A stretch of DNA of 64,000 nt from Chytridium lagenaria. Its lineage: Eukaryota; Chytridiomycota; Chytridiomycetes; Chytridiales; Chytridiaceae. Location: positions 62,001 through 126,000 of the forward strand of contig JAHLKC010000078.1 of assembly GCA_025449115.1 (NCBI GenBank). The letters are read 5' to 3'. Shown piece after piece: positions 1 to 12,399 of this stretch (positions within the stretch are counted from its first letter, which is position 1; each line of letters opens with the position of its first letter). Position numbers and translations under genes: made by a program. Below the pieces are notes generated by a model. It ran no database searches. It worked only from the letters and a program-made list of their open reading frames with translations, and was not told where the DNA came from.

Positions 1-465
1 TAACACACCGTTTCATCTTGATAGACATCAATAATCCTTGGCCCTACTAGAGGTGCTTGAAACTGATCAAGGAGATCGGAAGGCAGAGAGGATGAAAATA
101 CAGCCTTTTGTGGCTGCAAGTCATCCATTGCTTTAAAAAAACTTCGCGCGCACCACAACATCTGGCCTTTCGTGACCATCAATAAAGATCCCCTTCTTCT
201 TCATCATCTTCATGTAGCCGAGGCTTTTCAATTTGCGCCGTACGGTTTGCTGTGTCACATTTTCGTTGTCTGTTAAGAGTTTGCATTCCCTCAAATACGT
301 CTGAACCCAATTTGTAGCATCTTCAATTGTATATTTATAGCGTGTCTCAAGCCACTCGTCCAACGACTTTGAAACTTCCGGAATGTTCAAAATTGACATC
401 CGACTCCCATGCTTGCCTCGATTTTCAGGAAGAGGCTGTCGGTGTGTTAGATAATGCATGACCAT
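1..465 (-). CDS. DDE transposase N-terminal part (truncated at window start)
   Basis: An open segment encodes a helix-turn-helix-like region (TQQTVRRKLKSLGY) followed by GIFIDGHERPDVV, a signature I recognise from fungal DDE transposases just ahead of the first catalytic Asp. The frame continues toward position 1 into PRIIDVYQDETVC, where D-E fits the usual first catalytic aspartate context. The rest of the domain lies beyond the window, so completeness cannot be judged. It follows the Ulp1-like part on the same strand. An upstream segment (719-447) in another frame probably belongs to the same protein across an intron near 600-470. Confidence 0.6.
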
Positions 466-851
466 TTGCAGATACGTCGAACACTCCAGGGCCCTGCGTC
501 AGGTATGTAAACTTGCGCCACAATTCTAGTCAGGCAAACAGAATCATAATTAGAACGTGAACGAAAGGTAGTTGAATCTAAATTACAGTACCTGTATACC
601 TCTTGCCGAGGCAGATTAAGGTCACTCAAAATAAGTTCCAAGGCTGTTTTAACTGTGTATATGACCCAAATCTTCCGCCCGCTAACTTTTTCCTTCCTCA
701 TTGTCTCAATATCCAGCAATGTTTGCTTGAGAGCATCCTCAAGTGGACATTTCCATCAGGCAAAGATTTAAGCAATGCAGTCATATCTTGATTATCCATC
801 ATGCGGTGCTTTTCTGCAGGTTTTGAAGATGACTGGCCACCACCGTCCAAA

Positions 852-1231
852 TTAATTTCGCGTTGGTGAAGGCATCTTTGTTGTAAAAGGTGCAATTTCA
901 AAATCTTTCGTAGTGCCGCGGAAATTGCCGAGACGTGCTTGCATGAGATGGTAGATAATTTGCGTTTGAGAATTTCGAAGATCCACCGCACCTGACAGTA
1001 TTACAGGAGTAAGCTCCATCGAAGCCCGTGTGCAAAAAGTAAGCCACTTTCCAACGCAAAGGCTCCACAGCTGTTGAAATCCCTCTGCCGAGGCATGATG
1101 ACTACTCTTGGCTCCGTAAATTTGTACGGCTGCTGTCCTGAAGCACACCCACGCTTGTATATGTTCAAAAGAATGTTGTTGGTAGAAATTGGTGACCAGA
1201 TGGTCACTTGAAAGCGAATTCCAGATCTCAA
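852..1231 (-). CDS. Ulp1/C48-type cysteine protease-like segment
   Basis: The reading frame contains PRQRDFNSCGAFAL followed by a hydrophobic helix (ESGLLFAHG). This matches the C-terminal catalytic signature of Ulp1/SENP (C48) peptidases, a conserved Gln, a few residues, then Cys-Gly with a small or aromatic residue. About 20 codons later, after an in-frame stop or frame change, a segment like RWIFEILKRKL resembles the helix that ends such domains. The His and Asp of the triad are not clearly visible upstream. Known family role: cleavage of SUMO/ubiquitin-like proteins; Ulp1 domains are also carried by several eukaryotic transposons. Here it lies in the same apparent transcription unit as a transposase. 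Confidence 0.5.
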
Positions 1232-3272
1232 CCTCCCATCGCTTTTTTGCTTCGTTTAGAACACCGGAAAACAATTATCCAATGGCTCTGACGATTGATG
1301 GGTGTAAGAAACTTTTTTAAATCCTGAAGTGCATGTATTTGGTTGACTTTCTAATCCTTAAGAAGGTAAAAATAATAGTCAGCTAGCGTGTTTAATAAAA
1401 GAATGACTCACCAACAGGCACAGGCGCGGCAATACTCAAAGAATTAATAAGGCAATTTTATTCTTCAAGCAAATATACTCTAGTGGGGCATTTATGGCGA
1501 AATCGTTATACCAGCTGTCTTTTTCTTTCATGGAGTCAATGGCCTCTAGTACCCTCATCCGTTAAATGTCGTAGATGGTGATTTTGCACGAGACCAGGTA
1601 TGTAGGCCTCGCTTTCAAAGTTCAAACAATGTGGTATCGATCAAATTAACCTCGTGAAGGCTTTCCTCTGAGCTTGGGTTTTCTGAAAGAATGCGCGAAT
1701 CCATTATTTTGACTAGTCCACCAATTACTTTTGCTTCCTTGTGCACCGCCGTAACACCTTCCTTCAGGATGGCACCCATTGAATCATGAGGCCTGACATT
1801 ACTTGTAAGAGGCAAATCTCTTTTGAAGTATCTCTGTAACCCTCCCCCGTTGCAGCTTTCTCCTTCTTTGCTAACTGTTGATGCCGTTGTCTTGTTCTCT
1901 CTGCTGCCCCTGTGTATTTGAGGCCTTGACGATAGATTCTTTTCTTCTTGTCCAACGTGGCCTGCCGAAGATTTCCAGAGACCGCTGGTATGCGCAAGGA
2001 AGCTAATGAACTTGAAGGTATCGTTGCCTGTTGCTGCATCCTACGTTCGGTCGCCGTCCTATTTGATTCTGTCACCATGATCCAATCAGACAATGTCTCC
2101 GTGCCTCGTATCGTATTTAGCCTTCGGAATGCGGTGGGTGTTGAAGTCCCGAAAAGAGGCGGTCGAGACTCAAAATAACAATCATCCTTTTCTCCCGCCT
2201 CTCCTTCCCCATCAGACTCTGAGCTGTCTGATGTGCATGAAAGGCCTCAAGTATCCAGAGTCTGACTCAGAGGAAGATTCGGATAACTGCTCTTCGAGTT
2301 CTTTTCTATACATGGAAGTTAGATTGCTGTAAACGCATTAACCCTACCTCTTGAGATTGTTTTGCCTTTGACATTCCGTTGCCTTCGCCGTTCGCTTTCG
2401 CTGCTTAGACGGAGGAGGCATTTAACTGGGATGTGTTACGGTCTTCGGACACGACTGTAAACTACTATGTATATAGGTGTGTGTGGGATTGAACCATCTT
2501 CACCTGACAAGTTTCTTTGGCTTCACTCCATATTATTATGTTATTTATGTGTCGGGTAGCAAGTTCACAAAATAAATCCAAAATTTCAAAATTATAAATG
2601 CATCGTACAATCTATTTTCAACAAATCCACACTTTCATCCAAAAATGTCACCAAAAGCATATCTTGAAAATGTCCCCATTAAAAACTCAACGTGAAGATC
2701 TACCGATGCATACCCATATGTATTTTTTTCGAGCGCCAATTTTCGAACCCCCAAATAGTAACAATTAGTAAATTTTTACAGCCCATATCTTTTGACTCAG
2801 TGGGCAGTTTTGAAATTTTAAAAGGTCGGGAGATAGCTCTCGTCAAGTGCTATCATTGACGAGGAGATATTTATTATCTGGGTCAACCCCAAGGACGAGA
2901 TATCCCCGTAAGTTTAAGTGAAATTTTTGTGATGACTCTTAGTGTCACGCACTGTAACTAATAATAATATTTAGTATAGAATAATTTAGACATGAAACCA
3001 ATTAAATACCAGAAACAAAAACTTGGCAATAAATAAAATAAAATAAAATAAAAAAATAAATGAATTCAAACACATATTGTTAAAATGACCTCATCTATAC
3101 CTATATATAAGACATATAAATACACAACTATGTAATGTATGATTTGCATATGTCATGAAACTGAAACAATGAGTCTCAAAGAGCTGACCCTGTATAGACT
3201 TTATGAGGCATCTTACGGCACATGCATTCCACTGGTGTTGTTGAGTATCTTTCATGATGGGTTAGACTTGTT

Positions 3273-3344
3273 GTCGTTCATAGAGTCAAGGAGAAACAAT
3301 AACACAAAAGTTGGTCGTTCATAGAGTCAAGGAGAAGCAATAAC
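3273..3344 (+). repeat. Two-copy direct repeat, 41-bp period
   Basis: A 31-bp unit beginning GTCGTTCATAGAGTCAAGGA occurs at 3273-3303 and again at 3314-3344, with one mismatch. Confidence 0.8.
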
Positions 3345-3420
3345 TAACACTGAGGTGATAATATTCATATGGATTCCTTCATGTACATAAGAGGTCACAA
3401 CAGCGTCCATTGTCATGTGT

Positions 3421-3468
3421 GGGTGTGTGTGAGAGAGAGAGAAGAGAGAGGGAGAAAGGGAGAGCAAT
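3421..3468 (+). repeat. GT/GA microsatellite
   Basis: A simple-sequence tract of GTGTGT followed by (GA)n and GGGAGA-type repeats. Confidence 0.85.
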
Positions 3469-3653
3469 GACATGGGCGACAATCAAAACCAAAACCAAAA
3501 TAATAAAATAATAATAGAGAAATCAAATTATATAAAAAACAACATGGTAAACAATAATAAACACACATAAAAAAGAACGGGTCATTTAACAAAAAAAAAA
3601 GTGGGGCTTCTCCAAAACTTAATAAAGATTGAAATATTAACCCCCTATGTTTC

Positions 3654-5273
3654 TCAACACTCCAAAAATGCTCGAAGGCTCAACCCCAACTCTTCCATCA
3701 TCTCCGAAACACCACCCGCCTTCTCATGTCCCAATCTCTCCAAAATTCCCTTCCAGATATTCTTGGTAGCACTCCGAATCAGACGTTCCTTGATCACCAA
3801 CGTGGAGCGGTAAGAAGAGATCTTGGGGTCCAGATACGCGAGCGAAATATCAATGTTTTCAATGATATCGTCGATACGGTACACGGCGTTTTGGATGACA
3901 ATGGCGTTGCGACGACGGGAGAGGTTGGCGGCGCCGTCAGGGTCCATGGTCTCCCTTTTTTTTTTTTCGTTAGAAAAATGGGGGGGTTGGCAAGGTTAAC
4001 TTACGTTCGGACAACGTGGGGGGCATGGTGGGGGCGAGTTCAAACGCTTTAGCTATTTTCTTTTCGACAGTGTCGGCTGTGTGGATGGCGTCTGATGGTA
4101 ATGTTGTTTTAGAAGCAAAGAATTGGGGAGTAGTTGGTAATGGTCACCTTTTTGGGTTTTGGGATCGACAAAAGATTCTGAACCGGTGAGCATATCGTTG
4201 GGAAGAAAGTTGCCCTCAAAGCCGTCACTGTTATAAGAAACTGGGGTTAAAAACTGAACCAATGATCAAGCAGACCAGTGCGTCGAAATAAAGACCAGTA
4301 GATTATATGGCCAAAAAAACTCACCCAGAGTATTCATCGATTAACTTGACCCTCATTCTTTCTGCATCTAACCGTGCATTCTTCAACAAAGATCTCGCGT
4401 ATACAAAGTTGGGGAGGTTGAATCTAGCTTCGTCGTAGACACTGCGAGATTCGGTAAGGGTAATAAAGTCTGCTTGAACAGAGTCGACACCGGCAGAGGC
4501 CTTATTATGTATAAAAAGAAATATAAATATCGATATACAAAATAAAATGAAAATAACATAAAACGTTCTCACCTTTCGATAATCCCTCAACAGAATCGCC
4601 ATATTATTGTCCAAAATATCATATTTGTGCTTGATGGATTCAAACTAATGAAAAAGGATCAACAAAAAGATACAAAATATGTAAGGGATAGAAAGAAGAA
4701 AAAATTACCTTCCCAGCCATCTCCTGGACCTTGAGATCGCATTCAGAGGCTGCCTCATACTCTGCCTTGATACGCTTAATAAACTCCTGCTCCTTCTTTG
4801 TCTTGTTGATCTGGGGTTGTAATGTAAAAAAGAGTCAGAAATGTATTGGAACGATGAAAAAGTCGAAGTGTGGAAACAAATCTTCGTTGCGTATGCCTGG
4901 AAAGAAGGAGCTTCACTTACAATCAACAACCCGAGAACACCTTGCGCTTTAGACGAAAGTTTGTACTGTAACCAACATCTGAATAAGCGATACGGCAAAA
5001 CAAACATGAGGAATTACAAGATACATACTACTCCATTTCTGCGTCGGAAGCTTTTTCCCTATGTTCAGTGGCAAGCTTGAACGAGGCATCGATGCTTTTT
5101 TTCTGTTCAGTTGTGGTGCAAGAGTGATCAGCAAATGTGACATCGTTGTGCTATTCAATCGATGGCCCCCGCCTTACAATGATAAGAGATTCTTTAATGA
5201 CCGGCCATTCAGCGTTGATGGTTTGAAGGGCCAACGATGAGGCGATCAGGTCAGGGGAAGTAGTGTTGACCAT
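3654..5273 (-). CDS. Hypothetical multi-exon coiled-coil protein
   Basis: Not recognised. The chosen start is the ATG at 5273 (MVNTTSPDLIASSL). Reading downstream on the minus strand gives about nine short coding blocks separated by GT-AG introns: about 5273-5178, 5102-5029, 4966-4920, 4812-4710, 4646-4575, 4502-4325, 4228-4147, 4092-4010 and 3947-3654. The product is helical and charged (for example TKKEQEFIKRIKAEYEAA) and suggests a coiled coil. No signal peptide or membrane segment is evident. The last exon encodes RRNAIVIQNAVYRIDDIIEN and ends at the stop near 3654. Two junctions (around 5029/4966 and next to the poly-T at 3955-3966) are one base out of phase, so an indel or misread splice site is likely. 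A structural role is only a guess. Confidence 0.55.
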
Positions 5274-5657
5274 GGTTTGTGATGGATGCAATGAACAGGG
5301 GTTATGAGATTTGTAGCTGCAGATGAAGCGATAGAAGAAGCGACGGTCATTCTTATATATGTATGCTCAAAACTCCGTCTTTCTCTCTTCTGATCAGCCG
5401 TTTGATTTCAGGGGAAAACAAGGGCGGCCCAGTCTGTGACTGCATTTTAATTATTTTCGAACCTTTCAGATATTATTAATTGAAAGTCTGACTCCCTTTG
5501 ACCAGTTAGAGTTCGAATGTAAGTAAACCAGTAGATATTTTAACTTGAACTATACTTTTAATTCATGACCTCTGGATGGATGGTTTAAAGAATACCACCA
5601 ACCTTGGAAATACAAAAGTATTCTCGGTTGACTTTACTTGTTAAGTGACAAGCATAA

Positions 5658-5725
5658 TTTACTCAAATGAAAACAGATAAAAAAAAGCCTGTTTACTCAA
5701 ATGAAAACAGATAAAAAAAGCCTGT
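5658..5725 (+). repeat. 34-bp tandem duplication
   Basis: The unit TTTACTCAAATGAAAACAGA...AAGCCTG occurs twice head to tail at 5658-5691 and 5692-5725. The copies differ by one A in a homopolymer. Confidence 0.85.
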
Positions 5726-6364
5726 GAACGAGTCATGTTTCAGTCAGAGTTCTAAAACGCTACTACCTGCTTAGGTTTTTCTTCTTGGTTCCCGCGTAGA
5801 TTCCCAACGTTTAAGTTCACGCCCATGAGGATGTCTTAATCCTCATGGGGCAAAAAGTGTGAACGCAAACAACAAATCTCCCATAAACAGGCGCAGCCGC
5901 ACGGTGGCCCAACTCAACACTTCAAACTTCATGAAGCAAAGGATATCAAATAGACCCATATAACTTTATAGTGCCATTCTTTTGCGGTTCCCGGACGTCA
6001 AAGGCAACCAAGAACTTCACGAAAAAAAAAAGCTTACTAATCAAAGGGGTCTTTGGGGAGTTGAAGCATCGTGTGGGCCAATGTCTTACCAAAAAACAAT
6101 TAAAATTATAGTGTGGATCCATATATGGACGTTGTTGGCGGTGTTGAGGCGGATGACTCTACCTGACGGAGACTGCATTGATCAAACCTCATCCGTCATC
6201 AGCACATCTCGTATATAACACCATGTCGACGTCAAAATCACTTTAATCACAGTGTTTGAACAGAAAGGAGGTTATGTATTGAGTATACAAAGTGATTTTT
6301 TATGAGCATTGCCGTTTTAGATTTTATCAATGTGATCTTTAAAAATGATCTTAACTTCGACGCA

Positions 6365-6699
6365 ATAGCGACAGCCTTAAGACCGGGTCTTCCAAAAATT
6401 GAGTCCACCATCATATCACGTCTTTCTATATACATCAGGAGCCATTAACGAAACAATCATATTCCTCGGCTCATATCTGGGTGGTGGACAGAAACAATCC
6501 GTTTTGGGCTTCATCATTTTTTTCGCGCGTCATAGCGACAGCCTTAAGACCGGGTCTTCCAAAAATTGAGTCCACCATCATATCACGTCTTCTATATACA
6601 TCAGGAGCCATTAACGAAACAATCATATTCCATCGGCTCATATCTGGGTGGTGGACAGAAACAATCCGTTTTGGGCTTCATCATTTTTTTCGCGCGTCA
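6365..6699 (+). repeat. 167-bp tandem duplication
   Basis: A block starting ATAGCGACAGCCTTAAGACC and ending in TTTTTTTCGCGCGTC is present twice in direct order, at about 6365-6531 and 6532-6699. The copies are nearly identical apart from single-base indels such as TCTTTC versus TCTTC. No coding function is apparent. Confidence 0.9.
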
Positions 6700-7057
6700 T
6701 CAAAGGGAATAAAATCTTAAAGCCGTCTCATCGACATCTGAAGACTTTCCAATGTAGAAAAACCTTTTGTTGAGCATTAAAGATTTACTGCATTTAACCG
6801 ATGTACAGAAGATTTCCGCATGCAAAGCCGAGGTAGCTGGGAGCTGGGATTGACAGATAACCAAAGACTGTTCCTCAAATTAAACTATGTAAAAAAAAGT
6901 TATTTAGAAGATTAGTTTTTGGATATGAGATTAGCCATAAGGTTTAGCGCGTGTTGCGAGGATTTGCAAGGATGAGTCGACTACCTTTTGTGTTTTTTTG
7001 GGTCGCTGGGAAAAAGTCACTTCATTCACCCTCTTTCGGCGTCGATTGTGGATAAAA

Positions 7058-9586
7058 ATGATGATGGGGTTAAATGAAGGCGTGAAAGATGCTCGACTTG
7101 AAGATATTCGGGGACCCGAAGGTCTATTCGAAAAGACGTCAACGCCAGCCCATTCCTTCTCCACCACCCCGTCACAGCTTCCACTCTTTACCAACCTTCC
7201 CAAATCCACGGTCACTCTTCATATCCACTCGACGTTCTCCACGATTCAAAACGACAAAGTTTCAGAAACGAAACCCATGAAACCCCACGCGAACATGTTT
7301 CGATCTTTACATGGAATAGCTATGCTGGTCATGGTGCAACTAAGACTTATCGGAAGAGCGTTTGCCATTGTGGTGCCGTCAGCAGCGTTACTTGTGGCCA
7401 TTCAGGCTGCCTTGACGGCTGGAAATAAGACGATAAAGTCTGAACATGTTGATGAAAATGAACAGATGAAAGTCCATCCTATGGGTATGAATTGATTTCC
7501 CTTACTGAATTGCATTACGCCTGTTGTCTTAAAGTAATGAACTTACTGCTTCAGTCATTCATAGCCTCATCGAAGCAGTTATCATGGAGGTGAGCTGGAT
7601 TTTGAAACCAAAACAAAAAAGTTTTAACTGCGTAAATATTCTACTAGATCTATATCAACTTGTTCATCACGTGGGGATTGGTAATTCGCTTTATATATTT
7701 TTTGTTAGATGGTTTTAAAGTTGTGGTAGCTAACTAATATTATGCAAATGAAAACAGTTTGGCCTCAAATTCCTTCAAGTGAACCTCCTCATGACGACAG
7801 TACATATGCTTGTTCTGATAGTGAGTGTCGTCACAATATCGTTAACAGTGCCTTCGCTATTTCGACACGTTTTCATCATTGTATATTCCATAACGCTGTG
7901 GTAATTTATCTACTTTTCCTCTTAACTTTTCAATATTTGATTTTTTGACCTCTTACGCGCTTTGCTCTTTCTATTTTTCAAAACAGGATCAATTGTATTG
8001 TATGGGCTTCGATTATTAATATTCCAAATGCCGGAGAAAAAGGACCCGTAAACTTGGCATTTACTGTTGTAATTCAGGTAACATAACCCCTCTTTAACTT
8101 TTAAGTATTTAAGATTTTTTATTTGTCTTTACCGATAGGCTACTATTAACTGCTTCGTCGTCATAAGCATGTATTTTACCGTCAGCTACGGTATATACAT
8201 GTGGCTTAATACGCAATTACTTTACCTTAAATACCTCATCACACTCTTGATCTACCCGGCCGTCGACAATATTCTAAACATGATATTTGCCCAGTTTCAT
8301 AATTGGGTCAAGGATTCCGAGGGTCTACAGTCTCGTCGTCTCCAGCTCTTCTTTTTCTTCCTTCCATTTACTATCCCGGTGAAGGTAATAATAATTTGAC
8401 TCGACCTTTTCTCTCTCTCATACTAAATGTATATTATTTTTGCAGATCTTTCGGTATCTCGGATCGGAGAGTTCCGCTATATACTGGACGGTGCGTCTGA
8501 TAAAAACGTTTCTGTCTGTTTCATATCGACTGATGTGTTATTGTTGAAGATTACGACGATATCTGTGTTAAGCACAAAAACACTTCCACGGATTCTTCGC
8601 ATCCTAGCACAACAATCAGCTCAACGGAAATCCGAACGCGCTAAACGTCTTATCGAGCCCGAAGCGTCTTTAAGAACGGAGAGTTACCTGTTTCCTGGCG
8701 GCTGAAAGCTCTCTGTTCGCAGTCATCTGAGTACATGGTTGATAGCGGAAATCATCACTTTGACGTATCATCACAAGAAAGGAAGAAGTCCGAACGCAAT
8801 ATTGTTGAGTTTACGAATACGTCGGACGTGGTGGTTCCGCAGGCTCACGGATTAATATTAAGTGCAAAGACGGCACTAAATCCAATCCCCCACCAAAACC
8901 ATCCTGATTGCCTTTCCGATACACTTTGCTCTATACCCACTCCTATTCAAGAAGTCTCCAGCATAGAACCTTCCGCATCCATCGTTACAGCATCTCAATC
9001 CTATCATCTTATTCATAGTCAACCAAATGCGAATTCACGTTCACGAGACACCGTCAAACATCAGTCAACTTTATCTGATTTAAATCCGGATCCGCTACCA
9101 ACCCTGGCTAGAGCCACCACCAAGCGCATTCAAATGATCGTCAAGGATGTTGTCGAGGATGTTGTTGTCCTTCGTGATACTGTGACTGTGAGGCATGATG
9201 AGGCACTGGCAGATTATTGCGCCATATTTATCACAACACTGACGGTCGTTACGATGGCTGACCGGCTTCAAATAAGGCCGCCGTTTGGAGAGGCGGTGGA
9301 CGGTGTAGTCGTGTCCGATGTCCAATCCTGGGTGTTATCTACGGTGATGTTTCTGACACTTAGTGTCGTCTCGGAGCTGTTCACGCAATACTTGGAAACC
9401 TTTTTTGGTAAGTATTACGGTTTTAATTTTATTGTTACTAAATTGCTTATGTTTGTTTCGTATGGTTTAGGTCTCGAATACTATGATTACCTGCACGCGG
9501 ATAGCTGGTACTTCTCGCTGGGACATGTAATTATCATCGCTATAGTCAGCCTTATGGCGGTTATTGGAATATATGGTCCATTTTAG
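7058..9586 (+). CDS. Hypothetical multi-pass membrane protein
   Basis: Family not recognised. Coding blocks follow GT-AG logic: 7058-7484, about 7770-7900, about 7985-8079, 8139-8384, 8446-8490, about 8548 to about 9407, and 9470-9586. The start is uncertain; the ATG triplet at 7058 is in frame with another ATG at 6998. Hydrophobic helices are seen in the first exon (IVVPSAALLVAIQAAL), the second (LIVSVVTISLTVPSLF), the fourth (TINCFVVISMYFTVSYGIY and YLITLLIYPAV) and near the C-terminus (two to four segments, for example SWVLSTVMFLTLSVVSELF and VIIIAIVSLMAVIGIYGPF). A long Ser/Thr-rich hydrophilic loop (about 8735-9170) separates the two membrane clusters. It is likely an integral membrane protein; substrate and compartment cannot be told. 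Confidence 0.55.
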
Positions 9587-9883
9587 TTTGATTGTGCATG
9601 TCTTTTTGGAACAGGATTTAATGACATTCTAAAAAAAGGCAACTAATGATCACAACTTACAAAGTTTCATTCAATCATTAAAAACGCCGATTCAAAGGCT
9701 GATACAGTGGTTAAAAAAAAACGCAGCAACTGATATAAACGAATGAGCCGCCCTAAGACAAAGACATACAGGAGCATTGGCCATGTGTACATAAAAAATG
9801 GTATCCTAATATACAAGCAAGGAAAAGAGTAAAGCAAAGTCAAGAAGTATTAACTACATGTCCCTCTTATCTTTAGTAGAGGG
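9587..9883. other. Convergent intergenic gap
   Basis: About 300 bases between two convergent gene ends. AT-rich, no gene seen. Confidence 0.5.
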
Positions 9884-12399
9884 CTATCTAACGTCGAGAA
9901 ATCGATTCTTCAAGCCAAGTCTCTGTGAACGTCGAACAGAGGGTGGTGAGGAATTTACAATCCAAGAATTCGTTGCAGACGAATCTTCACTCTCTATATG
10001 TAAAGGGCCGGCATCACTAGCACTATTCTCAAGATATCCGTCGTCAAAATCTGAGTCAGATGGAGAAGAACCCGATGGACCGGATGCGGAAACTGTATCG
10101 AGCATTCGAAACCGGCTCAATGACATCCGGCGCGATTGATGCATTTTCAAGGCACCAATTCCATCCTCCAAGACCACATTATCCGTCTTCCGCTTGATCG
10201 AACTCATTAGGGTTTTCTCACGCGATTCCGTTGCGGCTGAAACGTCAACCTGGACGAGAGGGCGTCTATTTCGATCCGTTCGTATTTGACCAGGATTGGA
10301 ACCACTCCCACCAGACGTTTCCGGTACAAATGCATCTGCAGCTTGAAGCAAATCCAAGAATGATTCTGGGTGTGTAGTAGCGTTATCTAGATGAATTCGA
10401 TTTTGTGAAGAGTAGGGAGCTAGTCGTTCAAGAATATGCGGAGAGAAAAGGCAACGTCTACGCCAACCTCATCCTCGCTCAAAAGCAAGCAATTGCCATC
10501 AGATTCATCACTTGACAAGTGCTGCTGGGCTTGTGCAGAATGGGTACCCTTGCGTGGCATCTTTCGCGGAGAGCCCTCATTTGCGTTCTCATCCTCTGGA
10601 GAATTCTCTACATCCCAACCAGCAGCAAATGCCAACAAATCTAGGCCACTCGATTTAGCCTTCTTCTTCGATTTTGGTGTCTGCGCCATCTCAACGTCAT
10701 TCTCAGGTTCATGAGTTGAGCTCACGGCGTCCTGTCGGGAGCTTACCACGTCCTCAGATGAACTCATCAAGTCCTGAGATGCGGTTAATGTGCCTTGACC
10801 GGCGCTGTGAAGAAGGGTATCAAGATGACTTGCGGTAGAGGCTGCGGATGCGCCAGGATACGGTGTCCCTTTGTATATCCATGGCCATGGGAAGGGTGCT
10901 GCTCGGTATCCAGGTATTTGTAGTGGGGTTGGCAAGGAGGGCATCCGGATACCACGAGGATGACGCGGCAAAATTTACTTTATCATCTGCCGTTGCTGAC
11001 TGCCGACGTCGCCTTTTATACGGAGTACCAGGTTCAATTCCGGTGCTGACGGTGAACGGCTGTGCGGAAATAGGCTTAATCTCGACAAGTCTTTTCAGCT
11101 CGGCGTGATACGCGCCAAGCGATCCAAGACGGTGAGCCTCCTCCTCCCTTCTTCGCGCTTCCTCAACGCTCTTTCTCTGCGTCAAGGCTTCCACGGCTTC
11201 TTCTAAAACAAGAGTGACATCTCTATCACGAGGCTTTCTGTTTCTTGAAACGTATGGTGCTTTCTTTTGAACCTTTATATTTTCCTTTAGTGGTAGTTCG
11301 ACAGACTCCAGAGCATCAGGAAATTCTTGAAAGGTTTTTTTCGCTGCACCTTTCCCTTTGCGTCCGTATGGACTTGATTTTTGCGATAGAACTTTCGGAA
11401 CGGCCATCCGTAAAGAGCTGCTTTCGCCAAGGCCAGGAATCGGAATGAGTTCGCTGTCACTATCAGCCTCCGTTGCCACAAGGACTTCAGAAGTGACAGA
11501 TTTAGGGACCAACAGCTTCTGGCCGACAACAACTGAGCCCAAAGAAGCTGCAGCTGATCTTGCAATAGACCCTTTGGGTATAAGAATGGAGTCACCAGCG
11601 TCAACTGTAAGAGATTTCGGAATTGCCTTTCGTCGAAGAGACGACTTAGAGATTGCAGGAACCGGAATCAGAACGTACACCGCTTCATTCGACTTCGACG
11701 GTTCCCTGGTCGGCGATGATAAAGCCTCACTGTCCTCCGGTGACTCTAACCTCATCTGTGCATCTTCAGTGTTAACTAAAATAGTTTCCAATGCAGCATT
11801 CGGCTTTGACTCTTTGCTTGAGGAGTTTGCTATATGTTGCTGAGATGGTGAGGGCAAAGGTGTTATGGGTGTATTGACCAATACGGAAGTATTCCAATTC
11901 GAAGGAGTTGGATGCAATGCTTTTGCCTCATTCGATATCCTAATAAATAATTAAAAATTAGAAACATGGATCTTTAACTCACTGGTGAGGTGGCGTGCGT
12001 GGGATTGGTCGAGCTAATGCATCTGGAGACGTTGTCTTGGCGGTAAACCGTTTGCGCTTTCTTGCGCCACTGACCATCACCCCCACATCGCTGCTGTCGT
12101 CACTGTCAGGCGCCTTTGGTAATATATGTGAGGTGTATGCTAAACCATGGTCGAGATCAGATGAATCCCAGGTAGAAACGGCTGCCTCGGACATCCGAGT
12201 CTGGTCCGGCAGAGTGGGCTGTTCAAGAAAGAATAAGGGACATGCTCCGCAACATAGCCACCGAAACGTCGCCACCAAACCCACTCACCGGCATTAAGAA
12301 TGGATTCAAAAGACGGGATGAACCAGTAGCAACAGAGGACGATGACGAGGATGACGAAGCAATATCAAACAACCCCGTCCTTCCAGATTGCTTTTTCAT
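9884..12399 (-). CDS. Hypothetical low-complexity, nuclear-type protein
   Basis: Not recognised. The start is the ATG at 12399 (MKKQSGRTGLFDIASSSS). A donor near 12290 leads to a second exon (about 12220-11984), and an intron of about 43 bp (GTGAGT...TTATTAG, about 11983-11941) leads to a long exon reaching the stop at 9884. The product is rich in Ser, Pro, Glu and basic clusters: TPYKRRRRQ, DEEs such as SSDESDG, and a C-terminal RRSQRLGLKNRF. A short charged helix (EEARRREEEAHRLGSLGAYH) is the most ordered part. Two frame changes within the long exon (near 10900 and 10430) must be bridged for the C-terminal frame to join; both look like single-base indels. This composition is typical of intrinsically disordered chromatin or nuclear scaffold proteins, but function is unknown. 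Confidence 0.5.

Larger units (their letters stand above)
1..2421 (-). mobile_element. Transposon gene with Ulp1-like and DDE transposase regions, 5' part
   Basis: A minus-strand gene starts at an ATG at 2421 with a short basic N-terminus (MPPPSKQRKR...) that is followed by a donor-like GTAGGG. Next come Ser/Glu-rich acidic segments (about 2340-2220), a charged Arg/Gln/Lys-rich stretch (about 2090-1800), a cysteine-protease-like part (1231-852) and a transposase N-terminus (465-1) that runs off the window. Segments lie in different frames, so introns, frameshifts or both are present. A basic start, acidic linker and downstream DDE transposase is a layout I associate with fungal DNA transposons. 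The family name is not certain. The catalytic core lies mostly outside the window. Confidence 0.55.
2422..3653. other. AT-rich intergenic region
   Basis: No convincing gene seen. The stretch is AT-rich with short A/T homopolymers and an (AAATA)n-like tract near 3035-3060. It also holds the small repeats listed separately at 3273-3344 and 3421-3468. Confidence 0.6.
5274..7057. other. Intergenic region with tandem duplications
   Basis: No supported gene. Short ORFs here are not conserved-looking and several lie inside the duplicated blocks at 5658-5725 and 6365-6699. Confidence 0.5.

Noticed and set aside
6247..6720. ORFs on both strands within the 167-bp duplication
   Set aside because: Their repetition follows the tandem DNA repeat; no start context, introns or homology are evident.
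11245..11843. Plus-strand ORFs of up to 161 aa
   Set aside because: They are antisense to the long exon of the minus-strand low-complexity gene and lack motifs.
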